A stretch of 64,000 nt of DNA. Source: Darksidea phi (taxonomy: Eukaryota; Ascomycota; Dothideomycetes; Pleosporales; Lentitheciaceae). A program made the position numbers and the translations under genes. The stretch covers positions 116,598 to 180,597 of the forward strand of contig JASJFT010000088.1 in NCBI GenBank assembly GCA_030770425.1, written 5' to 3'. Shown here piece by piece: positions 11,881 through 23,239 of the stretch (position 1 is its first letter; the number at the start of each line of letters is the position of its first letter). The notes below the pieces were generated by a model that saw only the letters and a list, made by a program, of their open reading frames with translations, had not been told where the DNA came from and searched no databases.

Positions 11881-12867
11881 CTAGTCCTCGTCCTCCCAGA
11901 CATCGTACCCGAAGGTATCCTTCATGTTGACAAAGCGTGTGTGTCTCCCCTTCGCGACAGACTCGACAGCCTCAAAGTCTCTGTCGCTCAATTCGGGAAT
12001 CTCCCAGTTGCTCTCGATGCGCTTAGGTGTTGAGCTCTTCGGCAGCACAACGCAACCTCTCCGCAGACCCCATGCTAGTAGCACCTGGGCCAGATCGTGC
12101 CCACTGCGCTCCGCGACCTCGTTCAATGTGCGATTCGTCCGGACCTTCTCGCCTGTGCTAGGAACCTGGTTCTGACTACCAAGCGGTGAATACGCAGCGG
12201 GCACGATACCGTGTTGCAAGCAGAAATCCACCAGCGCACTGTTGGGCAGAAACGGATGGCACTCGATCTGGTTGACATGGGGCTTGACTTTCGCGAAGCT
12301 GAGCAGTTGCTGCAGTCCAGGTATCGTCCAGTTCGACACACCAATTGCGCGTGCTTTGCCCTCGTGGTATACGTCCTCCATCGCTCGCCATGTCGGCTCC
12401 GGATTCGCAGTCAATTCCTTCTTGATAACATACTTTCCATCCTTGCCCAATTTGGGCATATGCTTTTCATCGCTCTCAGCCGCAATCGGCCAATGCACTA
12501 GAAACAGATCCACATACTCCATGCGTAATTTCTCCAGGCTGTTCTGCAGGCTCCATTTCACCTCCTCCGGCTCGTGCAGATGATTCCACACCTTTGTGCA
12601 GATAAATAGGTCTTGGCGCTTAACACTTGGATTGGAGGATAGAAAATCGTGGACGGCATCGCCAACTTCTCCTTCATTTTGGTAGAACCAGGCGCAGTCG
12701 AGATGACGGTAACCTGTTTTAAGGGCGTGTGTTACAGCGGCGTAGGTTTCGCCTTCAGATCCTTCGTTTGCGAAGGTGCCGAAGCCGACAGCGGGGATGA
12801 CGGTGCCGTTGGAAAGGGTGTATGTCTTTTGGTTGGGGGGAGAGCTTTCGGGAATGCAGGATCCCAT
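11881..12867 (-). CDS. Aldo/keto reductase (AKR family, glycerol dehydrogenase/GCY1-like)
   Basis: A single exon of 328 aa, the normal size for an NADPH-dependent (alpha/beta)8-barrel aldo/keto reductase. The catalytic tetrad is visible as Asp57 and Tyr62 (RHLDCAWFYQNE), Lys92 (ICTKVW) and His125 (LFLVHWPIA). The cofactor-binding stretch near the C-terminus is also present (VVLPKSSTPKRIESNWEI), with the Lys-Ser...Arg pattern that in this family binds the NADPH 2'-phosphate. The N-terminus begins MGSCIPESSPPNQKTYTLSNG, with the ATG at 12867-12865. The substrate cannot be read from sequence; relatives act on glyceraldehyde, dihydroxyacetone and other aldehydes. It is probably cytosolic and there is no operon-like context. 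Confidence 0.92.
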   Translation of the reverse strand: MGSCIPESSPPNQKTYTLSNGTVIPAVGFGTFANEGSEGETYAAVTHALKTGYRHLDCAWFYQNEGEVGDAVHDFLSSNPSVKRQDLFICTKVWNHLHEPEEVKWSLQNSLEKLRMEYVDLFLVHWPIAAESDEKHMPKLGKDGKYVIKKELTANPEPTWRAMEDVYHEGKARAIGVSNWTIPGLQQLLSFAKVKPHVNQIECHPFLPNSALVDFCLQHGIVPAAYSPLGSQNQVPSTGEKVRTNRTLNEVAERSGHDLAQVLLAWGLRRGCVVLPKSSTPKRIESNWEIPELSDRDFEAVESVAKGRHTRFVNMKDTFGYDVWEDED

Positions 12868-14035
12868 TGTGTTGGCAGGGAAGAAGGTTGGATGAAAGGG
12901 CTTGAATCGAGTCGAAGGTACAGGACAAGAGATGGCACTTTTAGATGGCTGAGATCCTGCTCAAGCTGATAAGTTGAAGAGTTTGCAACGACTCAAGCTA
13001 TGCCCACAGAAATATAACCTTGTTGGATCTCACCAGAGTGTTCGGGCCTTCCAATGCGATACACCGCCATCTTCACGGTTCCGAAATATCTTCGTCCCGC
13101 ATCGTAGTCATTACTACCAACACTCAAAAATTTCTCGCCATCCCCATAAAATCCCTGTCCAACAGTTTCAAGAGCTCGCTGGTCCTGATATATGACATCA
13201 TTCAGGTGGACCCCTGAAAATCCAGCAGTCCCACTTATGTTTCGCCGACACCACTCCGCTCACGATATGCCAACAACGAAACCTTTCAGACTCTCGCATC
13301 CGCACCAACCATTGAAGCACAAACAAGGCAACGAGACGTCCCGCACCAATCATGCGTCCGGGTGCACTTCCGATGATCCGGCGAACTCGCTTTGCGAGAA
13401 CGGACCTATCTACATCCGAACATCGAAAAGCCCACATTTCCTACGTCACTCTTCAATCTATGCATGTGGCCGATGCGGCTCTGCGTGCGGCTCTGTAGCA
13501 ACATCCTGTCGTCTCGGCCGGCGAGCACAGCCGACATTGTCATCTGATAGCAGAAGTACCTCGCTGGACAGACGATCGGTGGGTACGAGTGGATGCTGCT
13601 CCATCTGCACGTGTACTTTGTGGCGACTCACAGTGCTCGCTTACATCGACGTATGGACCCCTTACCACGTTGTCTCTGTTGACTATGCTTAATGTGAACA
13701 ATTCTGATAAGGGACTTCATGTGCGGCTCCATCCAAGTGCGTCATGACCTTGCCCTGGTGGAGTCTTCGTCGAGGCATACCGGTGTGTGTTGTGTTTGTA
13801 AGACAGGAGACCATCGGGAAGGTACGGAGATAGCTGTTGGAGTAGTGAAGTTTCTGACAAGAACTTTCAAACCATGGAAGACTGAAATGCTGCCTAGACT
13901 TGGAAGTTGAATATATACCTTTCCCTGGGACCCTGAGTACCTCCATCTCGTTCCAATCCATCCATCTTACCCATCCTCCTAAGACGCTTTTCGTTCACCT
14001 TGAAACCCATATCCTGAACCACCAGTACCTCCAAC
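12868..14035. other. Divergent promoter region between the aldo/keto reductase and HAD hydrolase genes
   Basis: About 1.2 kb. A 166-codon frame at 13192-13692 is low complexity and has no homology I recognise. A TATATA lies at about 13911-13916, roughly 120 bp before the HAD ATG, followed by a CA/CT-rich leader. Nothing else is supportable. Confidence 0.45.
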
Positions 14036-15538
14036 ATGCCCACCTTTGACGACTCAGACTTCAGCGTTGGCACCCCGCTCTCTCCCGTGAAGACTCGCGA
14101 CCTCCACCCCGTTTCTTCGCGTACGGACCAACACCCTGTCGGTTCTCACACCAGCACTCTCAGTATCCCCACAGACGGCCATGGAACACCCAACACAGTC
14201 GAGATTCCCGCAACGCGGTCTTCTATCTCGGATGCGCAATCCTACATGCACCAGCTCAGTCTGTCACCTTCCATGAAAGACCGCCGTGGGTCACGCAACT
14301 CTTTTGGTGTCTCGCTGCCTATCCCACGGTCGAAGAGACAAAGCCGGCTGAGCTCAGTGCACCACCCGCAAGATGGGAAGATGGCGCGACCGGGGATGCC
14401 GCCTATCCAGCCTTCGAGGGATATTTTGGCTGCGCAGATGCAAGATTTGAGCGGAGAAAAAGTTAAGGCTGCCAAGGATATGGCGTTCGTTTTCGACATT
14501 GACGGTGTGCTCGTCCACGGTGACCGCTTGATACCTGAAGGACGACGCGTGCTCGAGATCCTCAATGGAGACAACGAGCTCGGCATCAAGATTCCACACA
14601 TCTTCCTTACAAACGGCTCGGGAAAACCAGAGGCGGCACGTTGCGAACAGTTGGCCAAGATCCTGCATTCGCCTATTTCCACAGACCAGTTCATCCAGTC
14701 GCACACGCCAATGCGCGCGTTGGCTGAGTACTACAAGACTGTTCTCGTCGTCGGTGGAGAGGGTTACAAGTGCCGTGAGGTCGCCGAGCAATACGGTTTC
14801 GAGGACATTGTCGTCCCAAACGATATCATCGCTTGGGACCCAACCATCGCTCCATATCGAGTCTTTACTGATGAAGAGCGTGCCACGTCTCGACCACGCG
14901 ACTTCTCTAAGACAAATATCGAGGCTATTATGGTGTTCTCCGATAGCCGCGACTACGCCACTGATATGCAGATCATCATGGACTTGTTGCGAAGTGAGAA
15001 TGGCCGTTTCGGTACTGTTGCAAAAGATCCCGTTTCCCAGCGCATCCCGATATACTTCTCTCAAGGCGACTTGTTATGCCCTACAGAGCACCCCATTCCC
15101 CGCATGTCTCAGGGCGCCTTCCGCATCGGCCTCGAAGCCATGTACAAGGCGCTGACGGGCGTGGACCTAGAGCGTGTCGTATACGGAAAGCCTGAGCTTG
15201 CGACATACAAGTATGCTGATGAAGTCATCGCCAGCTGGATGGAGCAGATCCATAACGACGAGAAGCTGCCCTCCAATATCTACATGGTTGGTGACAACCC
15301 TGCCTCCGACATCATTGGCGGTAACATGTATGGTTGGAACACTTGCTTGGTACGAACTGGTGTCTATCAAGGTGAGGGTAACGACAAGGAGAACCCAGCG
15401 AGCTTCGGTGTCTTCAAGAATGTGTTGGAAGCAGTGCAGACGGCAGTTAGGAAGGAGCTGGGACAGGACTTCCGATTCGAGTTCGATGAGCGCATCAACC
15501 CTGTACTTCACGGAAATGGAGTTTCGGCTATTGAGTAA
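14036..15538 (+). CDS. HAD-superfamily IIA hydrolase, CECR5/HDHD5-like
   Basis: A single exon of 500 aa. Residues 1-145 are a Ser/Pro-rich, probably disordered extension. The HAD fold then begins with the nucleophile motif FVFDIDGVLVHGD (Asp154 and Asp156), followed by motif II (IPHIFLTNGSGKPE), the subclass IIA cap region with DIVVPNDIIAWDP, a Lys-containing stretch (VYGKPELATYKYAD) and the terminal acidic motif (YMVGDNPASDIIGGNMYGW). That layout and the VVGGEGYKCREVAEQYGF segment fit the eukaryotic CECR5/HDHD5 group, whose members are often mitochondrial. The natural substrate of that group is not established. The long N-terminal extension here does not look like a classical presequence. 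The start is the first ATG after a pyrimidine-rich leader. Confidence 0.9.
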   Translation: MPTFDDSDFSVGTPLSPVKTRDLHPVSSRTDQHPVGSHTSTLSIPTDGHGTPNTVEIPATRSSISDAQSYMHQLSLSPSMKDRRGSRNSFGVSLPIPRSKRQSRLSSVHHPQDGKMARPGMPPIQPSRDILAAQMQDLSGEKVKAAKDMAFVFDIDGVLVHGDRLIPEGRRVLEILNGDNELGIKIPHIFLTNGSGKPEAARCEQLAKILHSPISTDQFIQSHTPMRALAEYYKTVLVVGGEGYKCREVAEQYGFEDIVVPNDIIAWDPTIAPYRVFTDEERATSRPRDFSKTNIEAIMVFSDSRDYATDMQIIMDLLRSENGRFGTVAKDPVSQRIPIYFSQGDLLCPTEHPIPRMSQGAFRIGLEAMYKALTGVDLERVVYGKPELATYKYADEVIASWMEQIHNDEKLPSNIYMVGDNPASDIIGGNMYGWNTCLVRTGVYQGEGNDKENPASFGVFKNVLEAVQTAVRKELGQDFRFEFDERINPVLHGNGVSAIE

Positions 15539-15908
15539 ATGCTCAACAACTGCGTTTCTTTCCTGGCGTTTATATTTTGAGTTTGTTTTTGCATAGCTTG
15601 CAGCGGCATTTGAAGCCGCCATAGACGATGATTTCCATATACTTAATACCCAAAGCATATCACCACGTCATTGTCCCCGTTATGAACATCGTGATGCGCC
15701 GGTTTCACCAATTCCTTCTCGTAGCAAGCATCTTGCGCGGGAAAGTCAACTTTCCGGGCCCAGAAGGCCTCGATGGTTCTGACCTTCGAATCAATACGAC
15801 CGAGAGGTTCGTGTTAGTGGATCTCTTGGGATTGGAGGATGTCTACCCGCTGATTGCGGAATTACTGGGTATCGTGTTTGAGTCATAGAACAGCATTGAT
15901 CTAGCAGC
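15539..15908. other. Intergenic between convergent genes
   Basis: 370 bp of shared 3' flank of the HAD gene and the minus-strand gene that follows. A short plus-strand ORF here looks spurious. Confidence 0.45.
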
Positions 15909-17180
15909 TCATGTTGGTAGGAGGCGATCCAACATATGGAGGTTGCGCTTCTCCTCCTGCTTTGTGCGACTGAAGGCATGACGAGATGTGGTAGGAGTTT
16001 TGGACAGTACAATCTCTGCGAAATGTTCCTTTGTGAAGTCCATCGCAACTTGCGCATCTGAGAACTTTCCCTCTGCAAGCAGTTGATGCGCGACGCCTAG
16101 GCACAGTTGTACCAAAAAGTGCTTCCTTCTCTTCGTTGACTTCACGTGGAATGCGGCCCCTGTTTTATCCTTGATAAAAGCGAGGCCGGGTTGGGCAGTA
16201 GGCTTGGTAGGGTGGAGCAAATGCAGCATTGCCTGGACCGCCCTGCTCCAAGAGTTGAGCCAGTCTGAGGTGGACAGTAGGAATGAGTCGTACAACTCGG
16301 TCGAACAGTTGGTTGAATGGACGATGTGCGGATGATCGATAATTTTGTTCGCGATTCTGGCGCCAGCCGGTTGTAGAACCATGGGGGCCAGGTCGAATTC
16401 CCCTTTCAGCACCATGTCATGTGCACGTAGGAAGATGATGAATGCCATGTCAAGGCTTGTGATACGCGCCGACTCGATCATATCACTCAATAGCTGAATC
16501 CGGAAAGATTGTACCTGAGTTACATCCATGCCGGTCTCTTCCATCCGCTGGCTTGTAGGGCGGGTGAACCAGCGCCACAGGGGAGCTAGATTGCCCTCAG
16601 CTAGCAGCATTGGTATTAAGGAACTGATCGAACTGCGCGTAACGCCTTTGGAAAGATTCAACTTTTCGAGGAACTCTTTCGACGTGTCGAGACCGCTTGT
16701 CTGCAGCCAGTCGGCCACTGCAGAAGCAGGTTTCCTCTCCTGCGTTGGGCCGAGCAATTTTTCGCCTCGATGCAAATCCGCCCTGAGCAGCTGCAGGCAG
16801 ATGGCAGCCTTTGGTATGTCGGCGGCACCGATGGCTACTTGGTCGAGAAACCAGCTCAGCGGGTCCTTGATCACATCCACGGCGGCTGACTCAGATCCTC
16901 GCCGCTGTGGCTTCCGCGCAAAGAGCGGGTTTGTCAAAATAGAGTCGATGTGCTGGGCGGCCAGGCTGTGTGACGACGCGGTGCGCTCTTTCTGTGTGGC
17001 ATGGCTCTGTATTCCGGCGCCGTGCTCAGGCGCACCGACGGGATGCTCGCGGTCAAGGTGAGTGCGGAACGAGGTGGTGAGAAGCTGCAGGAGCTGCTGG
17101 CTCTCCCGCGGGGTGAGAGGCAGCTGCGGATGGAGTTTCGAGGCGAGTGTGCCCAAAGCACGCCGGCTCGCAGACTGCAT
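15909..17180 (-). CDS. Conserved-looking protein of unknown function, possibly organellar
   Basis: A single exon of 423 aa that I do not recognise. The N-terminus (MQSASRRALGTLASKLH) is rich in Arg/Ser/Ala without acidic residues and could be a mitochondrial presequence. Downstream there is a mostly alpha-helical, soluble protein with segments such as HIDSILTNPLFARKPQRR, DVIKDPLSWFLDQVAIG and KHFLVQLCLGVAHQLLAEGK. That resembles fungal mitochondrial helical-repeat proteins in style, but no repeat consensus is clear. Codon use and the long open frame support a real gene. It is divergent from DEF1 with about 430 bp between the starts, so the two probably share a promoter region. Confidence 0.7.
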   Translation of the reverse strand: MQSASRRALGTLASKLHPQLPLTPRESQQLLQLLTTSFRTHLDREHPVGAPEHGAGIQSHATQKERTASSHSLAAQHIDSILTNPLFARKPQRRGSESAAVDVIKDPLSWFLDQVAIGAADIPKAAICLQLLRADLHRGEKLLGPTQERKPASAVADWLQTSGLDTSKEFLEKLNLSKGVTRSSISSLIPMLLAEGNLAPLWRWFTRPTSQRMEETGMDVTQVQSFRIQLLSDMIESARITSLDMAFIIFLRAHDMVLKGEFDLAPMVLQPAGARIANKIIDHPHIVHSTNCSTELYDSFLLSTSDWLNSWSRAVQAMLHLLHPTKPTAQPGLAFIKDKTGAAFHVKSTKRRKHFLVQLCLGVAHQLLAEGKFSDAQVAMDFTKEHFAEIVLSKTPTTSRHAFSRTKQEEKRNLHMLDRLLPT

Positions 17181-17609
17181 GGCTGCGTGGTGCGCAATGG
17201 GTGAGGCTTAATGGACGTAGCCAGTATGGGTGTGGGTGTGGGTGGTGGCAGGTGACGGTTGGCAGCTCAGACGTGCTGCGGGCCGGGGCGCGGTGGAGCA
17301 CGTGATAATGTGCAGCTGCTAACAATGATTGCAGGGCTGGCCCCAGCGTGCACCGCGACAAGCAGCGCTGGCACAGCAAAACCTCGCCTTCTACAACTTC
17401 CCCCCAACCCACTCGACTTGCATGCGAATCACCCCGAACCGCCTCGACAGCGCGCCGAACCCGCGTCCTCACGCCTGAGCAACAGCGCCAAGCGTTTTGC
17501 GTGCCCTTTAGCTTTCCCGGCCTCACCTCCCTGAATACATCATCTCACACCATCCACCTCGCCCACACCACAGCCCTGCAGCGGCCCATACACACAAACC
17601 ACAGCTCAC
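17181..17609. promoter_or_regulatory. Divergent promoter between the unknown gene and DEF1
   Basis: About 430 bp between two start codons on opposite strands. It contains GT/GGGTGTGG repeats near 17225-17245 and a C/A-rich DEF1 leader from 17480 on. No single operator can be named. Confidence 0.4.
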
Positions 17610-20600
17610 ATGTCTGAAGTACAGTCTCGGCCTGCGCGCGGCAGGAGCTCTGCTCGCGGCGGCGGCCGGGGTGGACATGGCTCTCGAGGACCGCGATCAA
17701 ACAAACAGACAAATGGCGAGGCCGCATCGGCCCTCGACACATCTGCAGACCAGGGCGAGCTCGGAGAGTTGAAGAAGCGTTACCTCACTCAATTGATCAC
17801 ACTAAAGGAGATGTTCCCCGACTGGGCCGATGTTGATCTCGTGCTCGCTCTTGAAGAATCTGACGGCGACCTCCCGACCACCATCGACAAGATCACCGAG
17901 GGTAAGGACTCTATCTAAGATTTCGCATGCGCCTCCTTGTGCACTGTTACTTGCGCAATGTCTCGCACGTTCAATTGAGCTCAGCTAACATTTCTTACCA
18001 GGCAATGTCTCCCAATTCGCTGAGGTCAAGAAAGGAAAGGACCGGTCCCGATCCAAGGCGAAGGAGGCAGGCGCTCCGTCGGACGGCACACTTTCCACGC
18101 GAGGAGCAGGTCGCGGTCGCGGCGGGGATAGCGGTCGCGGTCGTGGACGCGCCACAGACCGTGGTCGTGGGGGGTTCCGTGGCAGTCGTGGTGCTGGAGC
18201 AGCGAACGGCACGCGAGCTGGCGGTGCGCCCTCGGTGCCAACTGTCGAATCGCCCGCATGGGATGTTCCCGCTTCCACTGAACCTGCAGAGGATGGACAG
18301 GTCAAGGCCAGCGCGCCGCCCACTGTGGAACCAGAGGAATCAAAGTCCACTGTTGCAACCGCAGCAGCGACCGCAAAGAAGACGTGGGCTAGCATGTTCG
18401 CGCCAGTCCCCAAGCCCGCGGCACCGAAGCCTGTTGCGAAGCCCGCCCCTCTGCAAGAGGAGCCAGCGCCTGCACCCGATGTCACAGCCAACGAAGTAGG
18501 ACAAGAACCGGCGGTAGAAGCAGAGGAGTTGCCGCCTATACCTCCCGTTGCAGATGAAATCGTGGAGGAACTTCCGTCCACAATTGGGGAGACCGCGAAC
18601 ATCACACCGGACAAACCGGAAGAGCCAACAGGTCCCGAACCCAACCTCACGCCCTCTAAGGACGAGCTTACCCAAGATAATGTCGAGCATCTGCCAGACG
18701 CTTCGCAGCCCCCACCCACCGAGACAGCCGCTAGCACCGTTGCTAGCTCGAAAGACATTGGAAGCCTCACAAGCGTGGCTACTCCGCTAAGTACGGGTGG
18801 CCAAGCGCCTATCGGTCGTCCAGGTATTGGAGGATTTGCGACAACTGCGCTCAAGGCTACCTCAGGCTCGCATCGTAGCGCAAGCTTCCAGAGGAGGCTT
18901 ATGGAACAACAGGAGGCGGTTGTCATGCCTGGAAACCATGCGGTGAACCAGGCAGCGGTCCAATTTGGCAGCTTAGGTTTGAATGGTGATGCAGATGATA
19001 GCCTTGACGTGGACGAAGACCGCGAGGACGCTGAGACGAGGACCCAGCCTCCACAGCACTCGCCTGTTGCCCAACCTAGGGCAGCATTGCCTCCTGCTCC
19101 TCGCCAGGTCTCCCATACAGAGACGCAGCCGCAAGAAATTCCGACCCCCAAGCAAGCTCCTGGCCTGCCCCCAGTGCCCCAACAGCAACCATTTTCGCAA
19201 CAATCGCCATCAAGCTCGCTCGCGGCACAGGCGATGCAAACTCAGGGTTCGCAGGGCAGACAGTCCTACGATCAGTTTGCACGCTATGGCCAGGGCGGCA
19301 TCCAGTCAGAGGCCCCTGCACCCCAGCAAAAGTCGTCGTACGATGCATTCGGTCAACAGGCGCCACAGTCGTCTCAGTTTGACTATCCTAACCAGCAGCC
19401 ACAAAATCAGCAGCCTTCACAGGCGAGCGGCTTCTCCTCCGCCCCTGATGCTTTTGCGTCGCAGTATCTTACTTCAGATCAGCAACGCTCCGCGTACCAG
19501 AACTACTACCAGAACTATGGTCAGCAAGGCACCCCAAACCAGCAGGAAGCCGGTTCCACACAACAGCGTACTGGCAGTGGTTTCGGTGCGGGCCCGAACG
19601 ACTCGACTTTCTCCCAGAGTCAGCAACATCCACAGGTAAGATCTCCTCCTTATTGGTGCGTCTCTGCTCCTGCCGATCCACGGCCCCAAAACTTAGTACT
19701 TCAGCCGACTCCTCCTGCGGGGCAATTGCACGAGCCTAGCCTCGAGCAATTCCACGCTGGAGAAGCTCGGAAGAGGATCGAAAAGGAAGAGAATGTCCAA
19801 CTTGCGCGATGTCCCTCTGACAAACGACAGCAAACCCAGAGCAGGTACAATGATGCTCCAAACAGCGGGCACAATACACCCAACCCTGCATTGGGCGGAC
19901 AGCACCCAACTGGACCTGCTTCCCAGCAAGGTCAGCATATGCACCAACCACATGCCCAAACGGGCAACTACCCGTACAACCACCCATATTATGGGAGCCC
20001 TTACTATGCGAACTACATGAACCAATATGGCGGTTACGGCCAAGGAGGCTATGGTGGGTTTGGCAAGGGCATGTATGCCCAGCACCATCCCTACGGAATG
20101 TCTCCCCAGTCATCGTTTGATCAGCACTCATCATCTCCCGCTAATGCTGGAGGCTTCGGCGCTTCCTCGATGCACGGCCGTGAGAGCGGATTGGGTGGAG
20201 GTCTTAGTGATTACGGCCGTTCAGTATCGGGCGCGTCGCAAAACCAACACAACATCACAGCCGGAACCGGTGGATTCGGTGGTCTTCCGGATATGTTCGG
20301 CCGACCTCAGGGCGGCTATGGAGGCCAGAACTCCTACGGCCAGCAGCAGACTGGTCAGCAAGGTAACAATGAAGATACTCTGAAGCCTTTCAGCGACAAT
20401 AAGAGCGCCGGCCCCAGCCCTTCTGCTCTTGGGGCGCAACCCGGCCGACCCGGATCTGCGACAAACAATGCTCCTGGCCAGAGCGGGCAAGGCGGCCTTC
20501 CCCAACAGTCGCATCAGCAGGGCTTCGGCGGCTACCCCAGCCATTTGCAAGGTGGTCAAGGCAACCAGTATGGTGGCCTCGGAGGGTTGGGTCACCAGGG

Positions 20601-20724
20601 TGGCGGAAACCACCAGCAGCAGCAACAACAGCAGCAGAGCGCATACGGAAACTACAGCGGTTTCGGTGGAGGATATGGCAGCTACAACCGTGGTGGATGG
20701 GGCACGAATTACGGACAACATTAA
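17610..20724 (+). CDS. DEF1: RNA polymerase II degradation factor DEF1-like protein (CUE domain, Gln-rich)
   Basis: In yeast, Def1 recruits the elongin-cullin ligase to stalled RNA polymerase II. Exon 1 is 17610-17901 and exon 2 starts at 18002, joined G|GC to read TEGNVSQFAEVKKGKDRSR. The N-terminus has an RGG-rich leader, then a CUE-like ubiquitin-binding helix set (LTQLITLKEMFPDWADVDLVLALEE). It is followed by an RGRG box, a Pro/Glu/Ala-rich linker and a long Gln/Tyr/Gly/Asn-rich tail ending in a poly-Gln run and YNRGGWGTNYGQH, the usual DEF1 architecture. An internal stretch is probably an in-frame intron: a GTAAGA donor at 19636 with an acceptor at 19704 (69 bp) or 19830 (195 bp), because residues encoded there break the Gln-rich pattern. 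Length is therefore 1004, 981 or 939 aa. Identity rests on architecture. Confidence 0.83.
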
Positions 20725-22252
20725 GTCCAATCACTCGACTAGCTTCAATTGAGTTGAGTTGGACTGGAGGGTAGCGTGGTGGACGTGTAGCTGTGCTTCG
20801 TGCGTAGCTAGGATAGGGAGGAGGCCAAGTCCAATCGCTTTAAGATACGGTTCGGCGAGGGGTATCTCCTTTTCCTTCATTCTCATCTATATGTCCGAAT
20901 TCATTGACGGCTAAAGGCATCTCTTGTGCTGGAGCCATGTTTCACCTTGTATTATGACGAACCGGGGGTCTTTTTCTTCACTCTTCTCAATGCGTCTTCT
21001 CCCTTAGCATCCTCTCATTTCTCGAAATCGGCGCTTAGCTGTGTTTTGTGGAGTTTTGCAATCGCAAGGGAGGGTCTCCAAGCATCTCAAAAATCTGCTT
21101 TCTAATTCTCGAATGTCTAAAGCCTACGGTTTTGGGGGCTAGGAGTTCAGATGTCCTGGGTCAAACAGACTGGATATGGAGAGGATGGAAATTACGAGTA
21201 GGAATGGCAGAGATAGCAAATGGATATGGATATGGAAACGTCCATGGATGGGATCGCTGTGCTTTCTAGCGGTGCACATGGTGACTTCTATTTCAATGTC
21301 CAAATGTTGCTATAGACCAAGATCAAGTGATCGAGGGGTGGGCGACAACAATACGCTTCACCGCTCTCTCCCATTCCACCTCACAACCCTCGTAAGTGAA
21401 GTGATAGTAGGTCCCCTTGTGTGTCTTCCAAAAAACGCCAATTTTCTTTTTTTCGCTCGCGTGTTCATCACTTACCCACACTGCATGCAGCTTTAAAAAG
21501 AAATCCGGTCGAAGTGGGACCCGCGGCTACTCTACCGCTTGTGACGGTACAGTCGCGAAATATCCCCATCGAGACTACAAAGGAAGGTTGTACGAGCGCG
21601 ACGGCGTCGTCGGTTTTGAGGCTGTTCAGTTTTGCAGACGTTTCGGACCAGATTATTCTATACGAGAGAATTCACCTGTCCATATGACGTGGTGCTACTT
21701 ATTGTACAAAGATGTTACCGACAGCCTCCACCTCTCCATGTCACAAAGTTCTTCCGAACAATTGCCATCGGCGCCGCTACTGCACGCCAACGAGCTACAC
21801 CTAGCCTTCTAGCCATCTCTAGCCTAGGCAATCGCGGCATGCAGCATCCTACCGACCATTGGGAGCTCGGCCCTTCAAAGGTTAAGCTTATCAGCACCGT
21901 GATGGATGATGGACAGCGCCACTGGATCATCGTGATGAGTAAACGCACCATGCCGGTCAGCGATGGGTAGTATTGGTTTATAAGGTAATGAGAGTCCACG
22001 TTACTTCTCTGCTTATTTTTGCTGCTTAGCTTCACTTGAAACAGGTGCTTATTGGCGCTTTTGGGTCGGTTAAGTGCCGAAGCAAGATTTCAAGCGCGAA
22101 AGGGATCTTGGGCAGCTGATGAGTCGAAACATAGTGGGAATTGAGCTAATTGCTGGGCAGAATTGACATGTGCAACGAAGGCCAGCTCGACTATCGATTC
22201 ACACATTCCGATATCTCTATTCTCACACTCTACAGGAAGCAAGTTCTTCAAG
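20725..22252. other. Long intergenic region downstream of DEF1
   Basis: 1.5 kb. The first part is T-rich 3' UTR-like sequence. Several overlapping ORFs at 21.4-21.9 kb on both strands have no domain and composition unlike the neighbours. I find no RNA gene or repeat here. Confidence 0.4.
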
Positions 22253-23239
22253 ATGACGAACATTATAACTCAGAAGTCACTGCTTTTGCGGTTGCCACTA
22301 GAGATCAGAGTAATCATATACGAATATCTACTCTTTCCTTCCATCATACCATCGTCCTCGCTTTCAACATGCATCACGCAGGTGCTCCCAGACCATTCGT
22401 ATTATTCCGGCGACGCCAACGACTCTCCTTTCACGCTCGCCGTCCGAACGATAAACCCATATCTCGAGGAGCATACGTCGAAGAGCTGGCGCAAGCGCTC
22501 GACATATTATGTGCGCGCCGGTAAGCGCCTTTTCTCTCAGACACCTTAGCTTGCGCATGTCTATCTTCGAAGTGTTCCTCTAACAACAATATTAGGGCCC
22601 TCCCTAACCACACCAACCCCAACAACCTATCGCGTCCTCTTCACCCCGCACACTGCACACTTTCGCCACACAATTCCCTCTCTGCTCCCTCTGTGCCGGC
22701 AGGTCCACTTCGAAGCTTCTAGGATTCTCTACTCAACCTACACATTCGACTTCCACACCAGCATAGAAGCAGCCGTACCCTTCCTCTCGGACCTCACTCC
22801 GCTGTCTCGAAGTTACATCCGCAGTATCGGTGTGACGAAAAAGGGGTTCCCGTATACGAAGGAATTCGACCGCGCAGAGTGGTCAGCACTATGCGAATAT
22901 CTCTCGTCTCACATCAGTCTGCACAACCTGAATCTAAGTGTTGCTGCGGGGAGGCCGGGGGAGAAGGGCTGGGAGGGGATTAAGCCGATCACGGCGGGCG
23001 ATTTTGAGAGCTTGCACAGAATGAAGCAAGAATGGGGCACCGAAGTGGGAGGAATGGACTTAGACTGGGTGCAGCAACTGTTTACTGTGAAGGGGCTAAA
23101 GGATGTGAATGTTAGGGCGCTAGTAGAGCTCTGTCCCGGGATTGTGAGCGAGACAATGACGTTTTGGGTTGCGTTTAGTGCGAGTGTGGAGGGAGGGTTT
23201 AGGGAGTGGGTCAGGAATACAATGGTTTGTGAGGCATGA
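22253..23239 (+). CDS. F-box-like / DUF7730-like protein
   Basis: Two exons (22253-22520 and 22596-23239, phase 1) give 303 aa. The N-terminus has the short F-box-like helix common in expanded fungal families (LLLRLPLEIRVIIYEYLLFP). After it comes the pattern seen in the DUF7730 group: a variable region, then LLPLCRQVHFEASRILYSTYTFDF and a block of helices ending in a Trp-rich tail. These proteins are numerous in Dothideomycetes and their function is unknown; an F-box role in ubiquitin ligation is an inference from the N-terminal motif. I chose the ATG at 22253 (MTNIITQKSLLL) because it sits just before the motif. An in-frame ATG 90 bp upstream (22163) is possible. Confidence 0.72.

Noticed and set aside
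13192..13692. 166-codon plus-strand frame between the aldo/keto reductase and HAD genes
   Set aside because: Composition is Ser/Thr/Arg/Cys-rich with no domain, splice structure or leader; it lies in a divergent promoter region.
17985..19151. 388-codon open frame on the minus strand opposite DEF1
   Set aside because: It is the Ser/Gly/Ala-rich shadow of the low-complexity DEF1 frame; no domain, and DEF1 on the plus strand has CUE and architecture support.
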